Position numbers and translations under genes: made by a program | The notes under the pieces: generated by a model | What the model saw: the letters and a program-made list of their open reading frames with translations, nothing else | What the model was told of the DNA's origin: nothing | The model's database searches: none | Assembly (NCBI GenBank): GCA_003116995.1 | Contig: BDSL01000025.1 | Span: forward strand, 620,001-684,000 | DNA from: Yamagishiella unicocca | Taxonomy: Eukaryota > Chlorophyta > Chlorophyceae > Chlamydomonadales > Volvocaceae | DNA: 64,000 bases | Direction: 5' to 3' | Shown here: piece by piece, positions 37,312 through 48,973 of the stretch | Layout of the letters: every line of letters starts with the position of its first letter | How positions within the stretch are numbered: position 1 is the first letter of the stretch

Positions 37312-38929
37312 ATGTCTTCCAAGACTCTGGCTTCACCTTGCACTTGGCGCACCTGCCGGGCCAACGCTTTTGGTAGCCGGCGTGCGGTGCGGACGCCCAA
37401 CGTCCGCGTTCTTGCCGCCCGCACCACGTATAAGGTACAAGCTCATATGTCGCTTTGCATAGGGCCACTCCGCATGGGTTTTTATGTTCTTCGGCTCGAG
37501 CCTGTCCAATTGGACGTCGGCTTCGCCCAAAGACCACGACCCGGTCGCCCCGAATTGGCTGCACGAATGTCCATGGGTGATGAGCTAAAGGAATGGAAAC
37601 CCATGTTTAGGCATGTATCATGCGTCATGGCCGAACCTGCGCCTCCTGGTCCTGACGCCTCGTCACAACGACTGGTCGCCACCACGCTCCGCCCAAGCGC
37701 TTGGACCAAAGTCAACCCAATCGCCAAACAACTCCGCCCCACCAATAGGAACCTCATTTAAGCAAGAAGAACCCCCCGACTCCACAGCCACCGAACCCAT
37801 GACCAGCACCATCCAAACCAATTCCAGTCCTCACCAACGCGCATCCACGCTCCAGTACCGATACCCACACGCTGCCCACATGACCATCGACAATATATCA
37901 CCGCTGCCCGTTGATTAGTCCATGTATACACACAACGCACAATTTGCATTTCCATCGTGGTAAATTATCGACTATCGTCGTTTCTCTGATCAGCACCCGC
38001 GGATTGATCCTTGACCACCCTACAGATCGAGCTTCAGCATGAAGGCAAGACCATCAACCTTGCTGTCCCGGAGGGCGAGTCCATCCTCTCTGTAGCCCTG
38101 GACAAGGGAATCGACCTGCCCCACGACTGCAAGCTCGGCGTGTGCATGACGTGCCCGGCGAAGCTGGTGAGCCACAGCAGTGTGTGGGGGTGTAGGGACA
38201 GCAGGCTGGGAGGTGGGGTGATGGTGGGTGTTCGTGCGGCGGCGTGCAGCCCGTGTTTGCGGCAAGCCGACGAGTGTTTCGCTGCAGCAGACCGACGCAA
38301 CAAGTCGGCCCTGCTATCCACCATGGCCATGACCGACGATCGGGGAGATCGCGCTCGGCACACTGGAACCTTCGCGGCGCGACTCCGCCCTGCTACTTGG
38401 CTCGCTGCTACTCGCTGCTGCTCGCTGCTGCTCGCTGCTCGCCGGTCCATTCGGTGCCGGTTCGCACTCCGCCCTGACTGCCCTGTCCCGGCCCCTGGCA
38501 CCCCTGGCCCCCCGGTCTCTCCCTATGTGCGCCCTCAGCTGAGCGGCAAGGTGGACCAGAGCGGCTCCATGCTGTCGGACGACGTGGCCGAGAAGGGCTA
38601 CACGCTTCTTTGCGTGGCCACGCCTATGTCGGACTGCAAGGTCACGACCATCTCCGAGGTGAGGGAGGGGGAAGGAGGCGGAAGGAGGGAAAGGAGGGGG
38701 GGAGGAGGCAGGGGAGTACCAGGGACCAGGCAGACCCACGCATTCCGATGCTGGATTCCTTCCGCATCCCAGCTTGCTTGCACCGCGCAGCATCCTCGCC
38801 CGACCCCGTAAGGTTTGCTTGACGGGCCCACCTGCCACCCGCTGAACCCCATCAATTGTCATACGCCGTACACCATACATGCCCGTACAGGACGAGCTGC
38901 TGGACCTGCAGCTAGTGGCTGGTATCTAA
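37312..38929 (+). CDS. FDC1: Plastid [2Fe-2S] ferredoxin, FdC1 type
   Basis: Plant-type ferredoxin, an electron carrier of the plastid stroma. Four exons, all phase 0: 37312-37434, 38026-38166, 38539-38658, 38891-38929; 140 residues. The first exon is a transit peptide ([20 protein letters not shown] onward, Arg-rich) ending TTYK. The mature part starts [19 protein letters not shown]. The cluster ligands are in [13 protein letters not shown] (C-x4-C-x2-C) and the fourth Cys is in [10 protein letters not shown]. The sequence [20 protein letters not shown] and the C-terminal extension [13 protein letters not shown] match the FdC1 subtype I know from land plants rather than photosynthetic PetF. 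FdC1 is thought to have a more positive redox potential and specialised partners; that is family knowledge, not visible here. Confidence 0.92.
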
Positions 38930-40405
38930 GCAAGCCACGTACCACCACTTCGAGCGAGCGCGCTCCAGCGGCAGCAATAGGAGCTGCCGATGCGGGCGTA
39001 ATGGGCCCGCCACGTGGACAACAAGGAGGGGAGGACGGTGGGGAGAGGGGAGTCGCTGGCACCTCACTTGGCTACTACCTTCCGCCCTGAGTATTAGCGA
39101 TTGGAGCGGAAAGGCCGTCCCTGTCTCGCCTGCGTGCCTCTTTTTCCCTCCAGAGAGTCGCGTTCGACCAGTCGGTCGACCGATGGCGCGAGGGGGTGCG
39201 GGGCTGCGAGGGGGTGACAGCCTGCCCGCGTGTTTTTTGTGTACGACGAATCGCGGGTGAGGACAGGGCTGGGAGGCGGGAGTGAATAACTCCAGAGACG
39301 GAGTGGAGCCGCGCGCGGAGGGAGACATTGGATGGATGCCTGGAAAAAAGGGACGGGTGCTTGCCCTGGCAGCGAGAAAGCACCGCCTGTGGGCTCTTGT
39401 GGTGCGATTGTATTAGGTGGTGGACACAAGACGGGAGCAAGAGCAGTACGGACTCTAGGGCGGGGGCATGGTGTCGAACCTGGAGTGTTAGGTGGGAAGT
39501 AAGCATGTAAGTAAGCGTACGAGGCGGTATGTGTCGCTTAGAAACGGTTGACGAGGGCAACGATGCAGCTGAAAAGCTTGCGTGATGGGAGTGCCGTCGG
39601 CGCCGGGATGTACTTGTATAAACCTCGAGGTCATTAATCGCCGCCTCCCGCAAAAGAACGCTTGCAGTCAGAAAACAGCACGCCGCATGTGCTGTGGAGC
39701 AGGTGGAGGGCAGCTGCTGTCGAGTAGATGGTTGGCGACAGTACCGAATTACGACGTGTCGTGCTGGAAACGGCAAGCCGCAGACGTTGGGTGCTGCTCG
39801 TCGCCATGCGCGTAACCACTACAGATGCTAGCATCTTGGGTCGGAGGTCGCGCGGGGCCCCACGTGGGGCTGCATGGTGTTGCACTCCGATGCGCACGGG
39901 GCTCGCAAAACGCCCATGCCACGGGAGCCTGCGACGAGATACATGAAATCTGGAAGGCGAGCTTGGGCGATACTGGGAAATAATATGACAGGGCTAGATT
40001 GGAAAATGTGCAGGACAGTGCAATACCGGACCTGCAACGTACTGGCTCCATATCGGCATATTCTCGATGAAGGCCCCACTCGTCCAAAGGCACGCGCAGC
40101 CCGTTTTACAAGTGTTTATTCCACTGGAAGCAGCTTTGGCTACGTGCGCGTCGCTCGCAATAGCATGACTGTTGCATGCATGCCTATGCATGAACACGGC
40201 TCCTTACGCAGCGGCGACCCAATCAGTTGTCAGCCTTATTTCATAGGATTATCTATAACTCAGTACCTCTTTGTGCAGGCTCCACACCGCATGGCACTGG
40301 TAGACCGCTGAACAACAAACCGCTCATAGGATAGTGCGCGCTGCCTCTGCCCTCTGTAGTTGCGGCTTCATGACGGGAATGCAAATGACTTGAGGATTCA
40401 AGGAT
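38930..40405. other. Spacer: FdC1 3' UTR and SBP gene 5' region
   Basis: TGTAA at 39506-39510 lies 577 bp after the FdC1 stop and is the likely polyadenylation motif. The rest holds the promoter and 5' UTR of the SBP gene. No other coding exon is supported. Confidence 0.45.
39506..39510 (+). terminator. TGTAA motif for FdC1
   Basis: First sense-strand TGTAA after the FdC1 stop codon. Confidence 0.45.
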
Positions 40406-43400
40406 ATGGAGGTGGAGTTGAAGTCGCAGTGTCTGTTGGAGGATACGGAGGGAGTGCCAGCCATCGTAACGAAGAACGAGCTATACAGCAATGATGTGTC
40501 AGCTGGTGGAAGGAGGCCGTATGCACCATACCGATGCAAGGTAGAGGCGGTGCCGTTCAGCTGTTCCTAGGCGTAACCATAAACTCTAATGCATGAAGGC
40601 ATGCTCGGTTGCTTATGGACTACAGTGAGGAATGGATTGTACCCAGTATGGCACGTCTGTGTATATTGCTTGTTAACTTAAGACATGTTGGTGCTTCGCC
40701 TTGGCCCCATGGGCGCAGGTCTCCGGATGCTCCAGCGACCTTGCCTCTGCCCCCAAGACCCACCAGCGTTTCCGCTTGTGTAACATACACATTAAGGCCC
40801 CCGTGATTTCCGTAGACGGCGTTGCGTCGCGGTTCTGCCAGCAGTGTAGCCGCTTTCAACCGCTCGAGGACTTCCATGACTCCAACCGGTGAGCGGGATG
40901 CGTAGTCGGCAAACCCTAGCGAGGGCGTTGTGAGTAAGAGCGTGAGCGGCTCTAAAGTCGGATTGGGAGTTGGTGACAAGGCTGCGAGCAGCGGTTGCAC
41001 ACCAGGTGGCCAAACCACCAGTCGTTTGTTGACCGACCGTAAGCTCAGGGGGACATGACGGCGGGTTCTGCGTTATGGCATGAGAAGCTTGGTATTAGAG
41101 CTCGCGTTGTAGGGCACCATCACAAGCGCGGTGCAGGCGCCGAGCTCCGTACCCCACAGTGCTACTCTTGGTTCAGCCCGATCGACATCGATCGCCCAGC
41201 GAATGGGAAGGGGCGGACTGAATCCAGCCCTTCATCTTAAACCCCACCCTGCAGCACCTGCAAAATGATGCTGGTAAAGAACCGCGCGCGCCAGCGCGGC
41301 GGCACAGCATTCGGTGGCAGCAGCAGCGCGCAGGAACGGCCTTCGCCGCTTCCAAAGACGACTGTGCGGCAATGTCCCACCCAACCGCCGCATCAACCGG
41401 GGCCCCATCCGTGCGACGAAAGCTTCGCCGGCCCTTCCTGGCGTGGCGTGGAGTCGCCGCCCGTCGACTCAGTTGACTCAGGCTGGCTGTTAGGGCTACC
41501 GGTCAACAACCCCCGTTCGCGAGCCTTACGTCTCGCGATGGCATCTGGGCTCCCTGCTGCCCCCACCTCCGAAACCACCGCCGCCAATACCGGCGCAACG
41601 CAGTCGACGCACAGAGCCATGACCCCAACCTCGGTCGCAACCGGGCTTCAGCTCAGCGCCGCAGCAGGACCAGGCTCGGGAACGACGGTCGCGGCTGTGG
41701 CCCTGTCGCCGTCGTTGCCGCACAGTCCAGAGCTGCTACTCTCCGAAACCATGTCGACCATTTCACGAACGAGCTCCGCAGCGGCATTGGCGCCCCCATG
41801 GGAGCCGCCGCGGAGGGGCTTCACCGCAGTAGCAGCGCTCGGGGCGGCGGCGCCATCTGGGTCGGCGATGAGCTGGCAAGCAGGCGCAGAAGCAGCGATG
41901 TCTGGGGCGGCTGGGACGTCATTTCAAAGCGGGGTAGAGGCGCTTCTTGCGTCCGAAGGGACCAGCGCCCCGCCAGCCGCCGCCGTCGCCGGTACGGCCA
42001 CCCGGCCGCTCCTGGATGCTGCTTGCGGCGGCGGCGCCGCGGCCGCAGCGTTCGCGCAGTCACCACCCGCCATGCCTCCACCTCCCCAACCCGTTGCCGA
42101 CATGGTGTCAGCAGTAGCAGCGCCGGACCCATTTGGTCTGCTGCAAGCAGAAACAGCCGCGGCGGCCGCCACTACCAAGGACGAGACCAGCTACGACCGC
42201 TGCGACAGCGACGACGCCGTACGGCGCGCGATGGCGGTCAGCTGCGGCCCCTTCGCGCGCTGCTCGGCTCCCGCTGACCTGCGCCATTCGGCCCTCACAT
42301 ACTGCCAGTCTCTGTCGCCTTACGGGCTGCCTTCCAGTCCTTGGCAGCAGCAGCAGCAGATGCTGCAGCCACAGCTGGCAAGGCGGCAGTGCCAGGCGCA
42401 GGTGCAGCTGTCGGCCCCCCATTTGGATCTACGGCGTTCGCAGTCGTTCGCGCCCGCGAGAGGGGACGCGAGTGGCGGGGGCGGCGGCATGCGATCCTCC
42501 GCCGGGTGGGGCGGCGACGGCGGCAGCATGGGTGGCGGAGACAGCGGCAGCGACAGGTGTAGGATGTTCAGTAGGATGTCAGCGCCGCCTGAGGATGCGC
42601 CGAGATTGCGCGCCGGCGGGCGGTGCGGGAGCGCTGGCAACATGTCCTCCCAGGCGCCGGCAGCGGCCGCAGTGGCGGTGGCGACGGCGCGGAGAGGCCT
42701 CCAGCGGATATCCTCAGGAAGCTTCGGCAGCTCCAAGCGCCGTCGAAGCTTCGGGTCCGACACGGCGGCGTATGGCGCCGACAGCATACGACATTGCAGC
42801 AGTCCGGGCCTGGCCGATGCGTCGCTGGACGCGGCGACGGCGGCTCTCGTCTGTCAGGGCGCAGTGCTGCACCATCGGCAGCTGCTACAGCGACAACTGC
42901 AGCAGCAGCAGCAGCAGCAGGAGCTGCTGCAGCCGCAGCCCTTGACGCCGGAAGCCCGCCTCGTGCAGCTGGGGGTCCTGGGACACCTGGGGGTCAAGGC
43001 CGATGCCGGTGCCGGTGCCACTTCTCGTTCGACGCCACCGTCGATGTTCTTCTGCACAGGCAGCGCCTCCGCGGCGGCGGCGGCGGCGGAGCCGCCGGCC
43101 GTGCGCCTCGCGTCCCCCGGGATTACCCACCTCCCGCTGACGCCACATGGCGCGGTGGCTCTGTCTCTGGACGCGCTGGTGCTAGCCGAGCGGGCGGGAT
43201 GTGAGGTGGGTGCTGCCACGAGTCTGACCGGGGACCCCACAGCCGTCGCCGCCGCTGCGGCTTCAGCTGTGGGACACGCCTTTACAGCCTGCGCTGGTCT
43301 CTCTCATCCACCTGGTGGCGCCGTCGCAATGTGTAGCGGAGGCGAAGGCGCCATCGCCTCGGCGGAGGACGGCTCTCTGGCAGCGCTGGCGGCGCAATGG

Positions 43401-45689
43401 CGGTACGAGGAGGGCCCCGACAGCTGCGACGACCTGCTGATGGAGCTGGACGAAGCGGCGGCGGCAGCGCTGCGGCGGGAGTTGTACGACAAGTTGCCGC
43501 CGCTGCCTTCGTCACTACCACCGGCTGTGCACGCCGGCCCCAATCACCGGATGGGCGCCTTTGCCCGCGCCTCCGAGGGCCAGTTCCCCGCGGCCACCGC
43601 CTTTGCTGCCGGCGGCGCCGGCAGCGGTGCTGCGCCGGCGGCTGCTACCGATGGCTGGCAACAACCGGCGGGCGCGCCGGTCTGGCATAGGAGCGCACAG
43701 AGCGAGCCGGCCTGGGGCCTCTACCAGCACCCGCAGCCCCGGCAGCTGCACCTGCTGCACCCGAACCCGCCAAACCCCAGCCCGCAGCCACCGAGCATGC
43801 CTTCGCTGCAGCCGTACTCGCCGCTGAAGCAGGCGCTTTCGGCGTGCTATCGAGCCGCGTCGCCGCTGGGCCGCCCGGGTGGCGGCGGCGGGGGCCACAC
43901 GGCTGCCGTACACCACGGAGAGGGTTCGACGAGGCCGGGTTTTGTCACCGGAGCTTCTTCCGGCAGTGCCGCCGCGACCTCAGCAGTTAGTGTGCCGACG
44001 GCCGCGGAGCAGGCGTTGCCGGGCTGCGTATCGCTGTCCCGGACGCTGGCTGGGCAGCATCAGATCCAGCATCAGATCCAGCATCAGATCCAGGCTGGGC
44101 AGCACCAGGCTGGACCGGGCAGCCCGGGGCTTGGTGAGCCGCAGCAGGGAGTGAGGCCGTCCGTCAGCGGCAGGGTGCAGCAGGAGAGGAAGGCTGTCGG
44201 GGCGGAGACGGAGGAGCAGCTGCAGTTGCTGCTCGGGGACCTGTTTGGAAGCGACACCGCGACATCGCGTGCGGCACCATGCGGACCGGACGACGAGCAG
44301 CAGCCTCGGCACCAGAGCCGCCCGTACCAGCAGGACGAGCAGCAGCCTCGGCACCAGAGCCGCCCGTACCAGCAGGACGAGCAGCAGCCTCAACACCAGA
44401 GCCGCGCGTACCAGCAGGACGAGCAGCAGCCTCGGCACCAGAGCCGCCCGTACCAGCAGGACGAGCAGCAGCCTCGGCACCAGAGCCACCCGTACCAGCA
44501 GGACGAGCAGCAGCCTCAACACCAGAGCCGCCCCTACCAGCAGGACGAGCAGCAGCCTCAACACCAGAGCCGCCCCTACCAGCAGGACGAGCGACACGAC
44601 GCGCAGCACAACGGCCAAGCCGATAGGCTTGAAATGAGGCCCTGGGAGGATCTGCACCAACCGCAACGGGTCCTGGAGTTGCAGGAGCCGCAGAGGAATG
44701 GTGTTTCGAGCAGCGGGAGCTTGCCCTCGGACGTGCAGTGCATGCCGGGCGCGATTGCGGCGGGGTTGCGGGTGAAGGGAGAGGAGGGGCAGACGGACGG
44801 CGGCGGGGGACCGATGGGACCCGTGTGCGGCGGCGTCACCGCCCAAGCCGGCCAGGGCCGCCACGTGGACCAACAGCTCCTCCAGGGGGGACAACCGCAG
44901 CAGCAGCGGCAGCAGCAGCAGCAACGGATTCACCATGTACAGCAGGCGCTCGTGCCCTTGCATGCGGACATCGAAGCGGCGGGCCAGGCGCCACTAGCGG
45001 CGCCGTCGCTTGCTTCATCCGCCACCCCGCCCGTGTTCGCGTCGCCCTCTTTGCCTGGCAACGACAGACCTCATCATAGCCTTCACGAGGGCCTCGAGTC
45101 TCCGCAGCAGCTGAAGCAGGAGGCACCCCAGATACAGCCCCAGATCCAGATCCAGTCCCAGATACAGCCCCAGATCCAGCATCAGATCCAGGCTCAGAAA
45201 GCTCCCAGTGAGAAGGATTACCTTGATCTTGCGCTGCGGCAGCAGCAGCGGCTGTGGAGCGAGCTGCAGCTGGTCCAGGAGCAGCAGCAGATCCTGCAGC
45301 AGCAGCAGCTGGAACAGCAGCGGCAGCTGGCGCAGCTGATTCAGCCGCAGCAGGGCCCGGCTCTGCAGCAGACCCCTTCGTTTGGCAGGTGGTCGATGCC
45401 CCTGCTGCGCGACAGCTCGTTCGAGCTGCCTGCCCCACAACCGCAGCCGTTGCACCAGCAGCAGCCATTGCACCAGCAGCGGCAGCCGGAGGGGCGGTGT
45501 GTCCGTGAGGGGCATCAGCGAAGGGGGCGCCATCATCTATCCAGGGAGGCGTCGTCGCCGGCGCTCCTCGGCAGTGGGCGCTGGGAGTCGGCGGGGTTGG
45601 CAGGGGCGGGGGGGGCGGGGGGGAGCCCCACCGACGGCCCAGCGCTCACGCACCCTCGGCTGGTATGGCTGCAGCAGCAGCAGATGTAA
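40406..45689 (+). CDS. SBP-box transcription factor with long Gln/Ala-rich tail
   Basis: Plant-lineage DNA-binding regulator. Exons 40406-40540, 40719-40888, 41255-45689 join in phase to 1,579 residues. The start ATG (MEVELKSQCLLEDTEG) has an in-frame TGA shortly upstream. The SBP domain begins at residue 44 and is built across all three exons: CKVSGCSSDLASAPKTHQRF, RLCNIHIKAPVISVDGVASR, FCQQCSRFQPLEDFHDSNR, then TCKMMLVKNRARQRGG. Zinc site 1 (C-x4-C, C-x2-H) is intact. In site 2 the usual His of CSRFH is Gln, and the basic nuclear-localisation end is shortened. The remaining about 1,470 residues, in one exon, are Ala, Ser, Gln and Pro-rich with no ankyrin repeats, so this is unlike the copper regulator CRR1 of Chlamydomonas. 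The target genes are unknown. Confidence 0.9.
44292..44585 (+). repeat. 42-bp coding repeat in the SBP gene, 7 copies
   Basis: Seven head-to-tail units encode DEQQPRHQSRPYQQ with few substitutions (R/Q at position 6, S followed by R or H at position 10). A copy boundary falls at 44586, after which the sequence diverges (DERHDAQ). Confidence 0.97.
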
Positions 45690-45830
45690 GCAGCGGCCAT
45701 GGCAGCAGCAGATGTAAGCAGCAGCCATGGCAGCAGCAGGTTTAAGCAGCGGCCATGGCAGCAGCAGCAGATGTAAGCAGCGGTCATGGCTGCAGCAGCA
45801 GCAGATGTAAGCAACGGCCATGGCAGCAGC
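45684..45830 (+). repeat. Tandem repeat carrying the SBP stop codon and four TGTAA motifs
   Basis: Units of about 30 bp (CAGATGTAAGCAGC followed by GGCCATGGCAGCAG) start at the last codons of the SBP gene. TGTAA is at 45685-45689, 45713-45717, 45772-45776 and 45806-45810. The first overlaps the TAA stop. Confidence 0.85.
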
Positions 45831-47520
45831 AGCAGCCAGCACTCGTTCCTATGGGATGCCTGCTGGCAGCAGCGTCTCGGGAGTGGTCCAGGGAAGGGCG
45901 CGTCCATGAAGCCACCTGAAGGTCAAAACGGATCAGTGTTTCCGCAAGATGCCTCTGGGCTGAGGTTTAAGGCAGGTTTAAGGCAGGTCTGAGGGATCGT
46001 AGGCATCGCAAGGCGTGAGCCAGCCCCAGATCCAGCCCGAGACGGTGTCCGGACGCTTCAGTTGCTGTCTGTGTGTGGCTGAGACGTCGCCCGACGCCAC
46101 ATGGTTTTGGACTTTTGGTACAGTTGAGCCACAAGAATCCTCTCCAGGGAGGCGATAACAAATGGGGTTGGCGACCTGTACGTGACCAAGTGCGTCCTTA
46201 TTTGGGGCGGGTTGTGAATTTGCTCGAGCTGTGTTTGGCGGAATGCCGAGGAGCTTAAAGCGTGTACGTAGGACGCAAGCAAGAGTAAACGAGCAAGGAA
46301 AGCGCCCGAAACGAAAGTTGCTTGTGGAGGCAACCGCGTGATTGTTGTACGGGATGAATGGTAGGGTTTCTGGCTTGGCAGCTTCCGTTGAGGTTTTCCG
46401 GCGGCGGTGATTTGCGAGGCCGGTGACTGGGCCAGGGCGGGTAAGGGGAGAGGGGCGGGACAGCTGCAGCAGGGGTGGGTCAGCGAGCAACCCCAACTCC
46501 GCCCTAAAGTTGCACATGCAGGTTGGGTTTTGATAATTCGTGAGGTAAGGGTAGGGTGGCATGGCATCGCTTTGTGCGCCTTACTGGGCGCGGTATTTAA
46601 GGTTGATAAGTGGCAGTTGGAGAGGGCCACGATGCAGCGCACGGCAGCATGGGGACTTGGGGAGGGATGCAAGGCTGCAGCGGCGCTGGGGGGCCCACTG
46701 TGTGTGGCTTGTTTTTATATTGGTTTATTGCGTTACCTATGCATGCCGACGAGTGCGTTGGCCGACTGGGTGGGCACCGGATGCTGCTCTGGTAGGGCAG
46801 GTGGGTGGCTGGGATGGATGGAGGCGGCGGGACACGGGAGGTACCCCAGCTGGCAAGGTGGGGGTGCCGTAGCTGTTGGCAGGCATCCGGAGGGTGACCC
46901 ATACCTACATGTCCTGCGTTCCTAGATGCATTGCGTACACGTTGGGTGGTGTTTTGGTCGCTGCGCGTGTCCCAGGGCTCAGAGGACGGTTCACCCGCGC
47001 GGGGGCTCGCTTGTCGCTCGCCCATGCAGCTCCTACCTATCCTCGGTGTACTTTGGTGTGCGTATTTTGGTGTGCGTAAATTGGCTTGCTGCCTGCACTG
47101 CTGCGCGTATTACGGTTGCAAATTGTGGCGTTGAGCAGATTGGACAGCCTCCGTCGTTCGTCGTCGTGGCGAAGCCCGTCGAAGCCGTAGTCCGGCGCGA
47201 ATGACATGCGGAGGTCTTCGGTCGTTTCCCGTTCTACCTGGTGGGATGACCAAACTGGTGGGATTCCAGTCGCATTCGTTGGCGCCGCCACCCGACACCG
47301 CAAAGGTTAAGCCTACCCATGTGTGGTGGCCCGCCGTCATCATCGGCTCATTGCATATAAGTTGTAGCAGCAGCAAGACTGACGGCGGTTGCGGAAGCCA
47401 CCAACCGGTTTACCCCTACGGCGGGGTTGTGGGCTGCACGTCCGAGTGCCGGCGGGTGCTCTTCCAACGTTCCAAGCCCGCGTGGTTGGAAGACGTACGG
47501 CGCTGGATGCGCTAATTTTT
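45831..47520. other. Spacer downstream of the SBP gene
   Basis: No exon or domain recognised on either strand. Confidence 0.4.
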
Positions 47521-48973
47521 GTTGTTGTAACGGTTACAGTGGGTTCCAGACCACTGCGCTATTGTGTGATTGAACAAAAACAACAAATATGGCAGCGTGA
47601 CAGCAATGGCTTCCGTTCCGTTAGCTCCCAAGGGTTGGTCACCAGTTAGTCTGAGGATATCGCACCCCTGAGGTCGTGGCCCTGCTTGTGTGTACATGGA
47701 TGAAGATGGAGATGGTACACTCCGGTGCTCCGCCCATACCGTATCGACGCATTTTGCGGTGTGCTCTTGCATTTGAGCTGCCGGAAGCCTTGGAGGTGAC
47801 TTCCATGTATTACCCCTCATCATGCGAAGCCGTGTGCAGATGGGACAATCCTGGTTGTGTGTTCCGGAGGTAGCATATGGTAGCGTTTTGAGGGACTGCT
47901 ACGAGTGGGCTCGTCATTATCCGTGTCCGACAGCTGGTCAACATTTACCTGCACTGTGTCTGATAGAGGTACGCATAGGGCCGTCGCTGGTAGCCGGCAA
48001 GTACACTTCATTTTCGATCTTATGATCGTACGGTCTTAGTAAGATGTCGACGGCCGGTTCTTGTCGTGTCCTTCGTCGTCAGTCCTGGTCCCCTCGGCGC
48101 AGGTGTCGATGGGCCAAGGTACGTAATTGAGCGGGGCATTGCAAAGCTTAGTTGTGCTCCTTTGCTGTGCGCAGGAAGGTAATGCGACGACATGTCGGAG
48201 GACCAGGGCACGATTGTGTGTGGGGTGGGAGGACGTTGTTGTAACGATTACAGTGGGAGGACGTGTTGTTCACGGTTCTTGATGACTGACATGTGAGACT
48301 GTAACCATTACAACAGTATGATGTTGCGGTCTGCTCGGCGCACTGCGCACAACTGGCTGCCGTTATTGAAACAGCGTGTCGAGCCAATAATGGTGCATCA
48401 TGGCATCGGCATTTGTCAGTCTTGCTTACCAGCACGGGTACGTACCAAAACTACCAATGCCGAATACATGTACAATAAGAACGGAAAGCAGGTTCTACGA
48501 TAGCAAAGTCCAGGATACTGCACTATTTGTCCCTGTCGCGGCGTTTGGGCCTATCGGGGTCGCAGGCGCCGAATTGTCACGTGTTTCCATTAAAGCTGAA
48601 GAGCCAGCCCACTGGCCCCCCCATCGCAAAAACTCATCACCCCACATCGATCAAACACCAATGGCGGCCGCGTAATGGGTGGAACCTAGACATTCAAGGC
48701 CGTCCAAGGTGGAAGGTGATCGAACCTCATCGCGTATCATGGCCTAAGCCTTTCTGTCGTGCACCCATCACCTACACGTGCCTCTAGTGCAAATTCCCCT
48801 TGGGGTGCTGGCTGCTGCTCTGTATGCCTACGGCCTGTCAATTTGGTGTTCTGGTGGTTTGCCTTTGTTTCGGTGCATGTCGGTATTTGTTTCCTCCGTC
48901 TTGTTCAGTGTCAGGCGATGCGCGGGATGGTTCTACCTCTTGGTCTGGAACCCACTGTAACCGTTACAACAAC
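47521..48973. mobile_element. Non-autonomous DNA transposon-like element with 33-bp terminal inverted repeats
   Basis: The 33 bp at 47521-47553 (starting GTTGTTGTAACGGTTACAG) are repeated perfectly, inverted, at 48941-48973. The 1.45 kb between them holds no transposase-like reading frame. The 190 bp next to the right end match a second locus at 31.68-31.87 kb. A target-site duplication could not be fixed because the flanks are GTT-rich on both sides. Palindromic TGTAACGGTTACA at the tips is distinctive. Confidence 0.8.
48236..48317. mobile_element. Short nested inverted-repeat element
   Basis: GTTGTAACGATTACAGT at about 48238 and ACTGTAACCATTACAAC at about 48299 form 17-bp inverted ends (two mismatches) about 78 bp apart, inside the larger element. 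Either a miniature copy inserted here or the large element is two joined elements. Confidence 0.65.

Noticed and set aside
47521..48973. Search for a transposase inside the inverted-repeat element
   Set aside because: Only short frames without DDE-type or other recognisable motifs; treated as non-autonomous.
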